Shown: in pieces, positions 9,244 through 19,501 of the stretch
Position numbering within the stretch: position 1 is the stretch's first letter
How the letters are laid out: every line of letters starts with the position of its first letter
From: Mrakia gelida
Lineage: Eukaryota; Basidiomycota; Tremellomycetes; Cystofilobasidiales; Mrakiaceae
Reading direction: 5' to 3'
Length of the DNA stretch: 64,000 nucleotides
Assembly: GCA_024345305.1 (NCBI GenBank)
Contig: BRON01000023.1
Coordinates: 1-64,000, forward strand
Position numbers and translations under genes: made by a program
The notes under the pieces: model-generated
Database searches by the model: none
What the model saw: the letters and a program-made list of their open reading frames with translations, nothing else
Told to the model about the DNA's origin: nothing

Positions 9244-11199
9244 TGTGAAGATTTGCGTATCTCTTTCTTTTGTCTCTACAGTAGACTAGTCTGTTTAGCT
9301 CGCACTCCTCGTTTCCACTCTCACTCGCTTGTTCTCTTTGCGACAGACAGCCCCTCCAACGACGTCGCGGTTTCTGCTCTTCCTAGTACCGCGGATAGGT
9401 CCTACGAGTCAGGAAGAAGAGCGAGAGAGATGAGAAGAATCGGGCAGATGAGATAAATTAGCTGGAAGACCTGAAGTGAGTCCCTCGGAGTAGAGAACGC
9501 TGGACGGACCGAGCTTGACAGGGGACGAGGGCTCGAGCTCAACTTCTCGAGGCTGACGCCTTCTTTTCCTCCTTTCCTCCTTGCTGCGTTGTCGACATGG
9601 ATGACATGCAAAGATTTGACGTCTGCTGCGATTTCTCTCCATCGGATTGATTGCAGGTCTTTATCTTTTCTCTAGAAAGCTCATCAAATCGATCCTCTAC
9701 ATCTCCTTCCTTGTTCACCTCGAACAGCCATTTAGACTTAGGGTCTTCCTCTCACGTCATCCTTCTCCGTTCGACAAGACTGGAAGAGCTGGTCATCAAG
9801 GTCCCGCTGAGGGAAGATGAACTTATCTGATCGGAAGTAGTGACCAGCTGGATGTACTGACATATGGAGGAGGAGATCGTGCGGGAGGAGCCGAGGGGTC
9901 GTCTGAGGATCGAAGTTGTGGAGACGTGAAGGTTCGTCCCACTCTCGCTCTGCCTGTTGGCTGACCTTATCGAGACACTCGAGTCGCAAGACTGACGCGT
10001 TCTCTTCCTTGCTAACACCTCTTCCCCCTCCTCTCCCTTCAACTTCTTTGGTTGCCTTCCCGCCCTTCTTTTCCGAATCGAGCTCACCCTCTGCTTCTGT
10101 CGTTTTAATCTTACCTTAAATGTCTGTAAAAGTGTACGATACCGATCGAGATTTCCTCCTTGTCGAAGCTTGAGCCGCTCATCCGTCCTGGGTCACTCTT
10201 CCAACCCGGAGAACAGCGTCGTTCCACTCCAGCGATCCTTTTCTCGGGCAGGTTGTTTGTCGATCTGTCGATCAGGTACAAGGAGCTGGTTCATCAACGA
10301 TCGAATCCGCATTCACCTGCGGGGCGGTGTTCCGCCTGCTCTGGGTTGAAGAACCTGAGGACATCGCTGAACGAACACCGGTCTTAAACGCGTCGGACCT
10401 GGGCTTCTTCCCTTCATTCACTGTTTCCGCTCCCAGGGTTCCTACGACTTCCCTTGGATGAGGGCATCGAGGATAGAAACATCAGCACCCGGAGAAGGTT
10501 GCGAAAGCGACTAATAAAAATATCGCCTCTCTATAACGAACCGAACCACACACGTACTATCTCTCTTTTTCTCAGTAACTTCGTATCGTCCTCTCTTCAT
10601 ATCGCATTGCCCACTGTTTTCTCATCTTGACAACGTGACAACGGACAATCGTGAGAGGGAAGGCAACCGTGCGAAGAAAGGTCGGCTCGACGCGTTGACG
10701 GCTTTCGTTCACTCTCTTCAGGACCGAGATGGCGCGTGGTTCGTTGGAGGTAATGAGACATCGTGAGGGCGAAACAGTTTCGTTGCGGGAAGGAAGGACA
10801 GCTGGGGAGCTTTTGGACGACGTCGCTCCGCCTTCGACTCTTTGACGTTTTTTATTACGCATTTTCTTTACAAGAACCCCTCAGAGTATCCAGATCTGGA
10901 AGAGGAGACAAGATGCTGACTCAGGAAGATGTTGACGTTTTGTTTTTCGAGAAAGTGAGCTCGGGCGAGGTCTTTCACGTATGCTGTAGCTTCTTCAACG
11001 CGTTTTTCGGGTCTCAGCTTTTGATCGTAGCATCCATGTATATGTGTGCGATCATGAGCGAAAAGTCGAAGCAAAAGAATCGATTCTGCAGCGAGAACGC
11101 GGGGGGAGAAGTGGAAGGCCCGTTTCTGCGACTGGGTCTGTAGACCCATCGTCGTCCCACTGCCTTGCTCCGGGAGGGAGCTCTGTGAATCTTTGATTA
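9244..11199. other. no confident gene; scattered exon-like frames
   Basis: No complete gene can be read. On the minus strand, 9760-9990 gives a plausible exon pair (PQTTPRLLPHDLLLHM and DKFIFPQRDLDDQLFQ) of unknown family. On the plus strand, 10290-10460 gives another (STIESAFTCGAVFRLLWVEE, then NASDLGFFPSFTVSAP). Neither has a clear start or partner exons. The interval 10560-11150 holds open frames that I consider chance. Confidence 0.35.
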
Positions 11200-11790
11200 A
11201 GATATGAATGATTGTCTTCGCTCCTTTGAAGCCTTCGTTGCTTGGATGAGCTTTGAGACGAGGAAGGGAAGCAAGAGCGAGGGGGACGTTGAGGAAACTT
11301 GCGAGCCCGAAGTGTCAGGGAATCGTATTCCACCAGGCTATATCATACAACAAATGACGGTATTTTGTAACCTACTCACGAACAAGGTCGTCGACTACCA
11401 AACCAAACTTCAGCGATCCTTCGAATTCCTCACGGACGTCCGGATCCAGAAGGTCAGCGACGACATCTCCTGTCTTCGCATCACCAAGGCTTTTGGTCTT
11501 GAGTCGAAGGCCAGAAGAGAAAGGGAAGTCTAGGCTACAAGGACGAACGAGCTTGAGTCAGTCCTTCATGTCTTTCCTACGTCCACCCTCTGAAAGTGAC
11601 CCTCTTCCTCCCTCTGCGCACTATCCACCAAGGTCAGCCGTCGCTCGAAGTACGTCTCCCTCCTCGGTCGACTCGTCACGTCCACTCTCCCCAATCTCGT
11701 CACCCTCGCAACTCTCGCTTCTTCACTACCGTTCAAGGAGGAACTCTGGACGCCGTACACTATCTTCACCTCCATAATCCAGGGTAAATG
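11200..11790 (+). pseudogene. ABCC-type ABC transporter transmembrane-domain fragment
   Basis: The frame around 11385-11530 reads NKVVDYQTKLQRS, then LTDVRIQKVSDDISCLRITK and AFGLESKARRE. This resembles the intracellular-loop segment of full-length ABCC transporters (D-x-R-I ... vse-L ... I-R-x-x-K-x-F-A-W-E). A stop codon and frame change follow. Then at 11640-11785 another frame reads SKYVSLLGRLVTSTLPNLVT and LATLASSLPFKEELWTPYTI, which fits the next helix and extracellular loop. No nucleotide-binding domain is visible. The terminal block of a short LTR lies inside the fragment at 11313. The 3' side reaches the region just before the complete copia element. Confidence 0.55.
11313..11362 (+). 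repeat. terminal fragment of a short gypsy-type LTR
   Basis: Starting TGTCAGGGAATCG, about 50 bp here are nearly identical to the reverse complement of the right end of the 121-bp element at 16966-17086. Similarity fades after about 50 bp. It begins with the same TGTCAGGGAATC terminus as the large gypsy LTRs. Confidence 0.7.
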
Positions 11791-12021
11791 AGCAACAAAG
11801 AGCCGGGCATCAAGAGGAGGGGAAGAAAAGGCGACGCGCGAGTCGTGGTTGGAGGTTGGAGGTTTGGAAGAGGTTGAGGGTGACAAGCAGAGGTCAGTGC
11901 TGGGGTTGAGTATGGGAACGGAACGGAGATATCGGATAATCGTGTGTGCTCGGGTGGAGATAGAGGGAAAGATGGGCCTGAGTTGGGAAGGATACCGGAA
12001 TGGCCAAAGCAGTGAGGCGAT

Positions 12022-12211
12022 TGTTGAATATGTTGATTAATGCGTCGAGATTACTGTTCATATTTGCTTAATACTCTTCATCGCCTCCACGTTTCACTTC
12101 CACGTAGTTACACGTCGCTCTTTCTTTCGACCTCAAGAACTTTCGTCTTCATAGCTTAAGTTGATACAATAACTTGCACAACCTAACTTCCCAGGACCGG
12201 AAGTTTCAACA
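12022..12211 (+). repeat. 5' LTR of the complete copia element (LTR-A)
   Basis: Begins TGTTGAATATG and ends GGAAGTTTCAACA, 190 bp. The sequence just inside (CGTTATCAGCACCACTC) is in the primer-binding-site position and resembles the TATCAG core often used by copia elements. Confidence 0.95.
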
Positions 12212-12258
12212 CGTTATCAGCACCACTCGCTCGCTACAGCACGATCATCCCATCCGAC

Positions 12259-15200
12259 ATGTCGACCAACGAGCGAAACATCAGGCTCTTCAAGCTCGAC
12301 CCGCTGGACAGCCGAAACTACGCAACATGGTCAATCAGGATGCAGATCGCTCTCGCGGAAACCAAGTGCAAGTCACTCGTCCTCGGTACGGAAGTCTTCC
12401 CAGTTCTCGCGCCAGCCGAAACAGGAGCAGCACTCAAGACGAGGCGAGAGGAATGGAACGAACGAAACGAGTTCGCCCTCCACCGGATTCAGATGGCCGT
12501 CACGGACCGGGAACTCATGCGTGTCGCAGCGTGCGCGAACGCGAAGGACGCCTGGGACATTCTCAAGACGGCACATCGAGTCGACGGAGCGGCAGGGAAG
12601 ATGATGGTCCAAAGGAAGCTTAGGGACCTCCGGATGGAGGAGGGCTCGTCAGCTCAGTCGTACATCGAACAGTTCGAGGACATCGTCGCCGAAGCCACTA
12701 TCCTCGACATGGACATCATCAAGACGCCGGAGCAACTCGCCCTCCAGTTCCTCGCAGGTCTCCCCAGATCCCTGGAGAACTTCTCCGACATCATCTCCCT
12801 CAACTCCCAAGAGTCCGGAAAGGAACTCACCCCCAAATCAGTCACCACCGCCCTCCTATCCCACGTCAGAACGAAATCGTCGAAATTGGACAACGTCCCA
12901 GAAGAGGACACCGCAATGAACGTCGACAAATCGAAGGCAGCATGCCACCACTGCGGGAAGAAGGGGCACTTCAAGTCGGAGTGCTACGACCTAGTCGGAA
13001 AACCGAAGGGTTTGGGAGGGAGGAAGGATCAAGGGAGCCAGAGGGGTGGAGGAAGTAAAAAGAAGGAGGAAGCCAACAAGGCTGGGCGGAGTGGAAGAGA
13101 TTGGGGACTCGCGACGGTCGCGACAGCAAACGTCGAGGAGGAGGCTTTCTCCGTCGACGATGGCGCATGGATCGCGGACAGCGGGTGCAGCAACCACATC
13201 TGCAACGACAGATCAGCCCTGCACGACTTCAAGCCGTACTCAACCACCGTCAAGGTCGCGGACAACAAAGTCGTCGGCACGGAAGGGATCGGAAACCTCA
13301 TCGTCACAACTACCGTCAACGGAGTCACTCGAACATTCCAAATCTCCGATGTCTACTACATCCCCAACTTCGCCAACCTCATCTCGATCGGACAACTCAC
13401 CCATCGAGGAGTCAACGTCAACTTTACAGCCACCGGCTGCACGTTCAGGAAGGACGGAACGACGTTGATCGAAGGGGTAATCTTTCGAAAGAACCTCTAC
13501 AAGCTCAAGATCGACGACATCCAAGCGAGTCAGTCGACAGAAGGAGCCGGCCTCTCAGCAGAGGGAGTCGACACGGTCGAGACGCTACATCGAAGACTAG
13601 GACACGCGTCAGTCACGGCCATGAGGAGACTCGTCACGGACGGGATACTCCCATCACTCAAGGAACAGGACCTCGTCGCGTTCGAGAAACGGACCTGCGT
13701 ACCGTGTATCCAAGGGAAGCAACATCGATCTCCCTTCCACACTAGCACCCATCGATCCACCACTCCCCTCGAACGCGTCCACTCGGATCTCCAAGGACCC
13801 ATGCCCACCGAGTCGTTTTCTGGGAAGTGGTACATGATGACAATCTGGGACGACGCGACGAACTACCACTGGACTTTCGCACTCGAAAAGAAGTCGGACA
13901 CGTATCGGACATTCGTCGAATGGAAGGCCAGGGTCGAAAAGGAAAAGGGAAGGACGGTCAGGATCCTCCGTTCGGATAATGGCGGAGAATATCTTTCGGA
14001 CGCATTCAAGGCGTACCTCAAGACCGAAGGGATCAAGCACGAAACATCGATCCCCTACACTCCTCAGCAAAACGGCAAAGCCGAACGCGGAAATCGAACC
14101 ATCGAGGAGAAGATTACCTGCCTGCTTCACGACACCGATAATCTCCAAGATAGAGGAAGATACTGGGCGGAGGCAATGACAACGGCAACTTTCCTGATCA
14201 ACAGACTCCCGTCAGTCGCAACAAGAGGACGAACGCCGTACGAAGCCTATCAGGGCTCAAAACCGTCCCTCCATTTCCTCCGAGCCTTTGGGTCGATCGC
14301 CTACGTCCACGATCCTCACCACAAGAAGCATCAGTCAAAGACGCTCAAGGCAATCCTCGTTGGATACGGAGAACCGAACGGGAAGAACGCGTACCGTCTC
14401 AGGAAGGAGGAGGATGAGAAAATCATCTTCTCCCGAGACGTCAAGTTCGACGAAGGATCGTCGAAGTCAAAGAAGGCGGAGCTGGATCTAGTCCCACCGG
14501 CAGATGGAGGAGTCCCAGATCAGGACGAGAAGAGATCGGACGTCGGCGAGAACGACGTATCAGAGGCCAACATCCCCATCGCCAACGACGACCCAGCACA
14601 TATCGCAAAAGCACGTCAGCCTTCGCGCATAAAGCCATCCTGGTCCTACGAACCAGTTGTCGACGATCAGCCGGATGCCGACGTCAGTGGGAGGTACGGA
14701 CGCGGGAAACGAAAACAAAAGTCAACCGAACCAGCAGAGTTCGCGAGCTTCGTCTCACTCGCAACGCCAAACGCCAAACAAGACCTATCCACTCTTCCTA
14801 ACCCGACCACTCCCAAAACCACCAAAGAAGCGCTCACATCTCCCCACGCCGAATACTGGAAGTCGGCCATGGACGAAGAGATGGAGTCGTTCGATTCCAA
14901 CGGAGTCTGGGAACTCACAGAGTTGCCCTCGTCACGAAGGACAGTGGGAGGTCGATGGGTCTACCTCTTGAAGAAGGACCCAAACGGGAAGATTGCTAAG
15001 TTCAAGGCCAGATGGGTCGCGAAGGGATACTCGCAACGGGACGGCATCGACTACACGGAAACGTACGCGCCGGTCTCCAGGATGAACTCCCTTCGGATTT
15101 TCTTCACCATCGCCGCACAAGAGGATCTCGAACTCCGACAAGGAGATTTCAAGACGGCGTTCCTCACGGCCAATCTAGTCGAGACAGTGTACATGGATCA

Positions 15201-16416
15201 GCCAACGGGTTACGAGAGGACCGGAAAGGAAGGACAGAAGCTAGTCGCTCACCTCCTTAAGGCCATCTACGGACTCAAACAATCCCCCCTCGCCTTCTAC
15301 AACCACTCCTCGGACTTCTTCTCCTCTCTCGACCTTCACGCCATCGAAGCCGATCACTGCCTTTACGTCGGATGGAAGGACGGTCGTCGCAGGATGTTGA
15401 TCCAATACGTCGACGATTTCATCGTCGCAGGATCGAAGGAAGACGTCGAGGAGGTCATGGGCAAGACGAAGAATAGGTTCACCATCGACGATCGAGGAAA
15501 CCTGGAGGACGGAATGATGTTAGGAATGAAGGTCCAACGGGACCGAGCGAAGAGGACAATCTCGCTCACTCAACAACGATACTCGGAGGAGATCCTCGAA
15601 CAATTCGAAATGGGAAACGTCAAGCCCGCTCGAACGCCAATGGACGAACACAAGCAGCTCATGATCGGTTCGGATCTTTCAAAGGAGGACCTACGAGGAA
15701 TCGATCAAACGAACTATCTCCAAGCCGTCGGATCCCTCATGTACCTCATGGTCTGCACCCGTCCGGACCTCGCCTATTCAGTGGGAGTCATCAGCAGATT
15801 CAGCAGCGACCCCCAAGCCATCCATTGGGCAGCCGTCAAACGGATTCTTCGCTACATCGCAGGTACGAAGAGTCACGGACTCACCCTCGGAGGGAATCCC
15901 AAAGCACCCATCCTCGAGATGTGGACGGACGCCGACTACGCAGGAGATCACGAAACAAGGAGGTCAACGACAGGATACCTCATCAAACTTTTCGGCAGTC
16001 CCGTGGTCTGGGCGAGTAGGAGGCAGAAGGCAATCAGCAAGTCGTCGCACGAGTCAGAGTACATCGCTCTCTCTCAAGGATGCCAAAATCTTCTCTGGGT
16101 CGTCAAACTCCTCCGTCAAGTGGATTACAATATCCCTATCATTCCCGTCCGAGTCGACAACCAAGGAGCAATCGAAACAGCCAAGAATGGGACCCATTCG
16201 GAGAGAACAAAGCACATCGACGTCGCATACAAATACGGGCGCGAACTCCTCCAAAACGAAGTCATCTCTCTCTCTCACTGTCCGACCGATCGGATGACGG
16301 CAGATGTCCTTACGAAGGCATTAGGATGGGAGAAGTTGGAGAGGTTTAGGGCAGAAATGGGTGTTGACATGCAGAAGAGGGATGACACAGTTCATCTCGT
16401 CGAGTGGGAGTGTTGA
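12259..16416 (+). CDS. copia gag-pol polyprotein, intact
   Basis: One frame of 1,385 codons starts MSTNERNIRLFKLDPL. Domains in order: a UBN2-type gag region (about residues 15-215), a CCHC zinc knuckle starting at Cys229 (CHHCGKKGHFKSEC), an aspartic protease with WIADSGCSNHI (Asp307), the integrase zinc-binding part starting at His444 (HRRLGHAS ... CVPCIQGKQH), and the integrase core with catalytic Asp510, Asp573 and Glu609, a DD35E spacing. Reverse transcriptase follows with YVDDF near residue 1050, and RNase H with WTDADYAGD near residue 1222. The stop codon (TGA, 16414-16416) lies inside the 3' LTR. All catalytic residues that I checked are present, so the protein could be active. The start ATG lies 47 bp after the 5' LTR. 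Confidence 0.97.
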   Translation: MSTNERNIRLFKLDPLDSRNYATWSIRMQIALAETKCKSLVLGTEVFPVLAPAETGAALKTRREEWNERNEFALHRIQMAVTDRELMRVAACANAKDAWDILKTAHRVDGAAGKMMVQRKLRDLRMEEGSSAQSYIEQFEDIVAEATILDMDIIKTPEQLALQFLAGLPRSLENFSDIISLNSQESGKELTPKSVTTALLSHVRTKSSKLDNVPEEDTAMNVDKSKAACHHCGKKGHFKSECYDLVGKPKGLGGRKDQGSQRGGGSKKKEEANKAGRSGRDWGLATVATANVEEEAFSVDDGAWIADSGCSNHICNDRSALHDFKPYSTTVKVADNKVVGTEGIGNLIVTTTVNGVTRTFQISDVYYIPNFANLISIGQLTHRGVNVNFTATGCTFRKDGTTLIEGVIFRKNLYKLKIDDIQASQSTEGAGLSAEGVDTVETLHRRLGHASVTAMRRLVTDGILPSLKEQDLVAFEKRTCVPCIQGKQHRSPFHTSTHRSTTPLERVHSDLQGPMPTESFSGKWYMMTIWDDATNYHWTFALEKKSDTYRTFVEWKARVEKEKGRTVRILRSDNGGEYLSDAFKAYLKTEGIKHETSIPYTPQQNGKAERGNRTIEEKITCLLHDTDNLQDRGRYWAEAMTTATFLINRLPSVATRGRTPYEAYQGSKPSLHFLRAFGSIAYVHDPHHKKHQSKTLKAILVGYGEPNGKNAYRLRKEEDEKIIFSRDVKFDEGSSKSKKAELDLVPPADGGVPDQDEKRSDVGENDVSEANIPIANDDPAHIAKARQPSRIKPSWSYEPVVDDQPDADVSGRYGRGKRKQKSTEPAEFASFVSLATPNAKQDLSTLPNPTTPKTTKEALTSPHAEYWKSAMDEEMESFDSNGVWELTELPSSRRTVGGRWVYLLKKDPNGKIAKFKARWVAKGYSQRDGIDYTETYAPVSRMNSLRIFFTIAAQEDLELRQGDFKTAFLTANLVETVYMDQPTGYERTGKEGQKLVAHLLKAIYGLKQSPLAFYNHSSDFFSSLDLHAIEADHCLYVGWKDGRRRMLIQYVDDFIVAGSKEDVEEVMGKTKNRFTIDDRGNLEDGMMLGMKVQRDRAKRTISLTQQRYSEEILEQFEMGNVKPARTPMDEHKQLMIGSDLSKEDLRGIDQTNYLQAVGSLMYLMVCTRPDLAYSVGVISRFSSDPQAIHWAAVKRILRYIAGTKSHGLTLGGNPKAPILEMWTDADYAGDHETRRSTTGYLIKLFGSPVVWASRRQKAISKSSHESEYIALSQGCQNLLWVVKLLRQVDYNIPIIPVRVDNQGAIETAKNGTHSERTKHIDVAYKYGRELLQNEVISLSHCPTDRMTADVLTKALGWEKLERFRAEMGVDMQKRDDTVHLVEWEC

Positions 16417-16600
16417 ATATGTTGATTAATGCGTCGAGATTACTGTTCATATTTGCTTAATACTCTTCATCGCCTCCACGTTTCACTTCCACGTAGTTAC
16501 ACGTCGCTCTTTCTTTCGACCTCAAGAACTTTCGTCTTCATAGCTTAAGTTGATACAATAACTTGCACAACCTAACTTCCCAGGACCGGAAGTTTCAACA
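16411..16600 (+). repeat. 3' LTR of the complete copia element (LTR-A)
   Basis: 190 bp, apparently identical to the 5' LTR at 12022-12211. It supplies the polyprotein stop codon. Confidence 0.95.
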
Positions 16601-16965
16601 CGAACCACCCTCGTCACTCCTTCTTGTACTCTCACGAAGAGTTCCACCAGCACCACTACGCTTCCCATTTTGGATCTCAACCTCACCTCCAACCTCCTTA
16701 CAGTCCCCAAACCTACTACACCTCCTCTTCTTCTTCCTCCTCCCACTACCAGCAATCTTACTCCCGTGAGAGGTCCTACTGCGACGAGCGAGGTAGCCGA
16801 GATCTCTACTCCCAACAACCCTTCCCTCCACCTCAACACCAAAACGACACGTCAAGCTACCACTCCCTCCCTCCCCCTCCTTCCTCCTCGGATCGCTACC
16901 CTTCTCCCTCGGCGCGAGATCAAGAACAACAACCAGTCTACAACCACAACCCTCTCGCCTCTCAT
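16601..16965 (+). pseudogene. low-complexity host coding fragment (Ser/Pro/Gln/Tyr-rich)
   Basis: A frame open from about 16624 reads SHEEFHQHHYASHFGSQPHL, then YSPQTYYTSSSSSSSHYQQS and later QQPFPPPQHQNDTSSYHS. Codon choice favours C-ending codons, as in the real genes nearby, so I think this is part of a disordered region of a host protein. It is cut by the copia LTR on the left and by a 121-bp LTR-like element on the right. I cannot name the gene. Confidence 0.4.
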
Positions 16966-17086
16966 TGTGAGAATGTAGGGCCCAAACAATAACCACTAAT
17001 CACAGGCCTACTAAAAGGTTCAAGACGGTTATGAGAAACCGTCGTTTGTTGGATGATATAGCCTGGTGGAATACGATTCCCTGACA
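16966..17086 (-). mobile_element. 121-bp short LTR-like element with target duplication
   Basis: The block begins TGTGAGAATGTAGGG and ends GATTCCCTGACA. It is flanked by a perfect 5-bp direct repeat CTCAT (16961-16965 and 17087-17091). Its ends match those of the 359-bp gypsy LTR (TGTGAGGAT ... ATTCCCTGACA) but the middle differs. This makes it a solo LTR of a related small family, or a TRIM-like derivative. Orientation is set by analogy with the gag-bearing element, whose sense LTR starts TGTCAGGG. Confidence 0.8.
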
Positions 17087-17137
17087 CTCATCCCCCGAAC
17101 GATTCGATGCCGTCCATCTCGTCGCTCCCTTCAACAG

Positions 17138-17340
17138 TTCCCCTTCGTCAGTAAGGCGCACCTGACACATTTGAATTAGTGTTTACGTTGACGAAGGAGC
17201 AGTCCAGAATATAGTCATAAGCATCACCCTCGCTCTACACTACTGCCACACTCCGACTTCGACAAGAGGCGCGATTCTTCACCGAGACATCAAGCCTGAG
17301 AATGGTGCGTCAGGCTTTATCACGCCGAAGTGAAGAGTAT
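17138..17340 (+). pseudogene. Nek-like protein kinase fragment, copy 2
   Basis: The segment matches 25725-25920 of copy 3: the end of an intron, the exon encoding VYVDEGAIQNIVISLTLALH with the catalytic-loop string ILHRDIKPEN (spelled here with small changes), and part of the next intron. Only kinase subdomains VIa-VIb remain. It starts about 50 bp after the 121-bp LTR-like element and ends near 17340 in unrelated DNA. Confidence 0.85.
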
Positions 17341-17381
17341 GAAGATGTGAGTTCTAGCGTCTGGTTCGATCTGGAGAGAGA

Positions 17382-17566
17382 AAGAAGGACTCGTGAGACG
17401 CTAGCTTGGTGGTCAAGATGTAGACTTTGTATCGAGCTAACCTGGAGAGAGAAAGCTGTAGAAGTATAGAGAGAGAATATAAGTACACGACTGATGAAGA
17501 GAAGGAGAGTAGAAGATGAACGAAGAAGGACTCGTGAGACGCTAGCTTGGTGGTCAAGATGTAGAC
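17382..17566 (+). repeat. 44-bp direct repeat, two copies
   Basis: Copies at 17382-17425 and 17523-17566 appear identical (start AAGAAGGACTCGTGAGACGC, end CAAGATGTAGAC). About 97 bp of GA-rich sequence separates them. Confidence 0.85.
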
Positions 17567-17810
17567 GAGAGTAAGAAGGGAGGAGAGGGAAGTGAAAAGG
17601 GTTAAGGGAATAAGGCAGTGTGCGGAGAGAGAGAGCTAGCGAGAGTAGAAACGAGAGGAGCGAGCTCAACCACCTATTCTACTGTAGAAAAGAAAGAAAG
17701 AGATACGCAAATCTTCACACTTTTTTCCTCAGGCTGCGAACCAGTCCCCCTTCCGACCTGGCTCTCACAACAAGGGAGATTCATCTTCCGTCCTCGCCGT
17801 CTCGCATGGA

Positions 17811-18560
17811 ATGGGAGATCGAGCCAAGGATGCCGGCATGCGCATCTACCTCGACGAGGAAGGACGAGTTCGAGAGACGATCAAGGTCGACCGCTCTTTG
17901 AGGATCGAGACGCCGCCTTCACAACCGACGAGGACGCCGACGCTCCTCGAAAGACCACACCCATCGGCAAGTTCAAGGATCTCCTCCGTCGTGGGAAATC
18001 CAGTCTCATCGTCATGAGAGGATTCTCAGTCGCAACGAGTCACCTCACGTCGAGAGTTCGTTCCATCGTCGAGGAGATGGCTCAGTCGATCGCTAAGGAC
18101 AACCTTCGATACGACGCTCCAAAGGAGGACAGGATCAGGGAGATCGGAAGCCAAGACGCCAGTCATCTATGTTCCAGACAACGTCGCGAGGATCTGCATG
18201 CACTCGGTTCGAGTTCAGAGGGACTTCGCTACCCTCCCGCTCACCGGTCAAAACTGCGTTGGTTTCGGACGGTACGCTCAGTCGCCGATCCACGAGCTTT
18301 CTGCTTTGGGAACGAGTATCATCGCTATCACCTTCGAATCCGAGGCTCAGAAGCTGGTGAGTCGTCTTTCGAAGTTGCTTCCTTCGAGGTGGTTTCGTCG
18401 CGTCGCGTTTCTGACTTCGACCTCCTCCTCCTCTTCTTTACGCAGGTCCAGAGGGAGAAACTCCTCATTGCTCTCGACCGAGCTCTCGTCAACGTCGTCA
18501 ACAATTTCGGAGTCCTCATCAATGAGGCCGTCAGCAACAGCTACGAGGCATTCGTCCTCC
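17811..18560 (+). pseudogene. SPT6: SPT6 fragment (transcription elongation factor)
   Basis: SPT6 is a histone chaperone travelling with RNA polymerase II. Readable pieces, in family order, are RAKDAGMRIYLDEEGRVRE, then KFKDLLRRGKSSLIVMRGFS, then TPVIYVPDNVAR, GRYAQSPIHELSALGTSIIA, and after an intron (GTGAGT ... ACGCAG, 18357-18446) VQREKLLIALDRALVNVVNN followed by FGVLINEAVSNSYEAFV. This is the YqgF-like and following helical part, ending just before where the conserved GLGPRK block would be. At least two frameshifts occur (near 17890 and 18150). The right end is cut by a gypsy LTR. The frame's stop codon (TGA, 18563-18565) is formed inside the LTR terminus TGTGAGG. The left end is missing. 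Confidence 0.8.
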
Positions 18561-18919
18561 TGTGAGGATTGAGCGAGGAGCGGGGATGGCGAGGGAACGA
18601 GAGCGACGCGACGAAGAGAAGTCAGGTGCTTATCGAGGAACGAGGACGAGGTATGATCCAAAGGTGATTCAAGATAGAGGTTAGAAAGGAGAAAGCGAGG
18701 CGAACATATTTAAGGGAGGCAAAGCGATCAAAGGAAAGAGAGAACAAAAGACTTTGAAGGCTGAAACGATAACAGGGGAAGAGTTATGAACAAAGGGACA
18801 AAGGCAGAACACGTAGCTGAGAACAAAGGACTAGTAGCGGTGAAAGGGAAGTAGGGGGAAGAAAGGGAAAGAGTAAGGGAGAGTGAAACAAGAAGGAGCT
18901 GAAACCTGATTCCCTGACA
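18561..18919 (-). repeat. Ty3/gypsy solo LTR
   Basis: 359 bp with ends TGTGAGGAT and TTCCCTGACA on this strand, near-identical to the LTRs at 32860 and 60728. Flanks (CCTCC and GTTGA) do not form a target duplication. It truncates the SPT6 fragment. Confidence 0.9.
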
Positions 18920-19501
18920 GTTGATTTCGCTCGGGCTTTTCTAGGTTATTTTGCTCTCTCTGTTGTTGGGCTTTCATTATATAGGTTGTACACTCTGCTA
19001 TCGGGCCCTCAGATCTTTTTCGTTTTCGTTCTTGTTCTCGTCGTTTCTTCTATGCTTCCGTTTTCGTCCCGGATTCTCGTCTCTTCTCTCGTCTTTTCTT
19101 TGGGCGTTTCGACTTTGGTTTGACCTCTTACCGTATCGCGCTTTCCCTCGACTCCTTATACATAACCTTCGTTGTTCCCTTTTCACTCACAGCGAGAATG
19201 AGAAACGACAGGCTGTCTTTTCACTGACCTTCGGTTCACCTTCCCACTCCTTCGAACCGGGACCAAGAGGATCTAGTTCTCGAGCATCTGCTGATCGGCT
19301 CAGATATCTATATAAATAAAAGACGGCTCAGCAAGGTCCAGGACTTGGCAAGGCTAAAGAAGTCGATACTAAACATCCCACCCACTCTGACGAACCAGAC
19401 TTCCTAGTGAGGATGAGACGACAGGCTGTAGGTTTCTTTCCTGGTTCACCTCTCCGCTCAGGCCCTCCATCACAAAGAAGTCAGGCAGTTGCTTTGGAGC
19501 A
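18920..19501. other. no gene recognised
   Basis: Pyrimidine-rich DNA with a TATA-like stretch near 18977. It holds two copies of the palindromic motif ACGACA-GGC-TGT (near 19203 and 19415) that recurs elsewhere in the window. Possibly retroelement-derived. Confidence 0.4.

Larger units (their letters stand above)
12022..16600 (+). mobile_element. complete Ty1/copia retrotransposon, family 1 (variant A)
   Basis: The element has 190-bp LTRs at both ends that look identical by eye, one open polyprotein frame, and a polypurine tract (GTGGGAG) just before the 3' LTR. Total length is 4,579 bp. Identical LTRs and an intact frame point to a recent insertion. The five bases on either side (GCGAT left, CGAAC right) do not match, so the expected target-site duplication is missing. 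This suggests that one flank was exchanged by recombination with another copy. Confidence 0.95.

Noticed and set aside
12373..15569. Numerous antisense and shifted frames inside the copia polyprotein
   Set aside because: They are shadows of the intact 1,385-codon frame.
17382..17566. The 44-bp direct repeat as a CRISPR-like array
   Set aside because: Only two units, GA-rich spacer, eukaryotic context with introns.
18561..18919. The 359-bp repeats as MITEs or host promoters
   Set aside because: The copy at 43997-44321 is followed by a gag gene in the right orientation, so they are LTRs.
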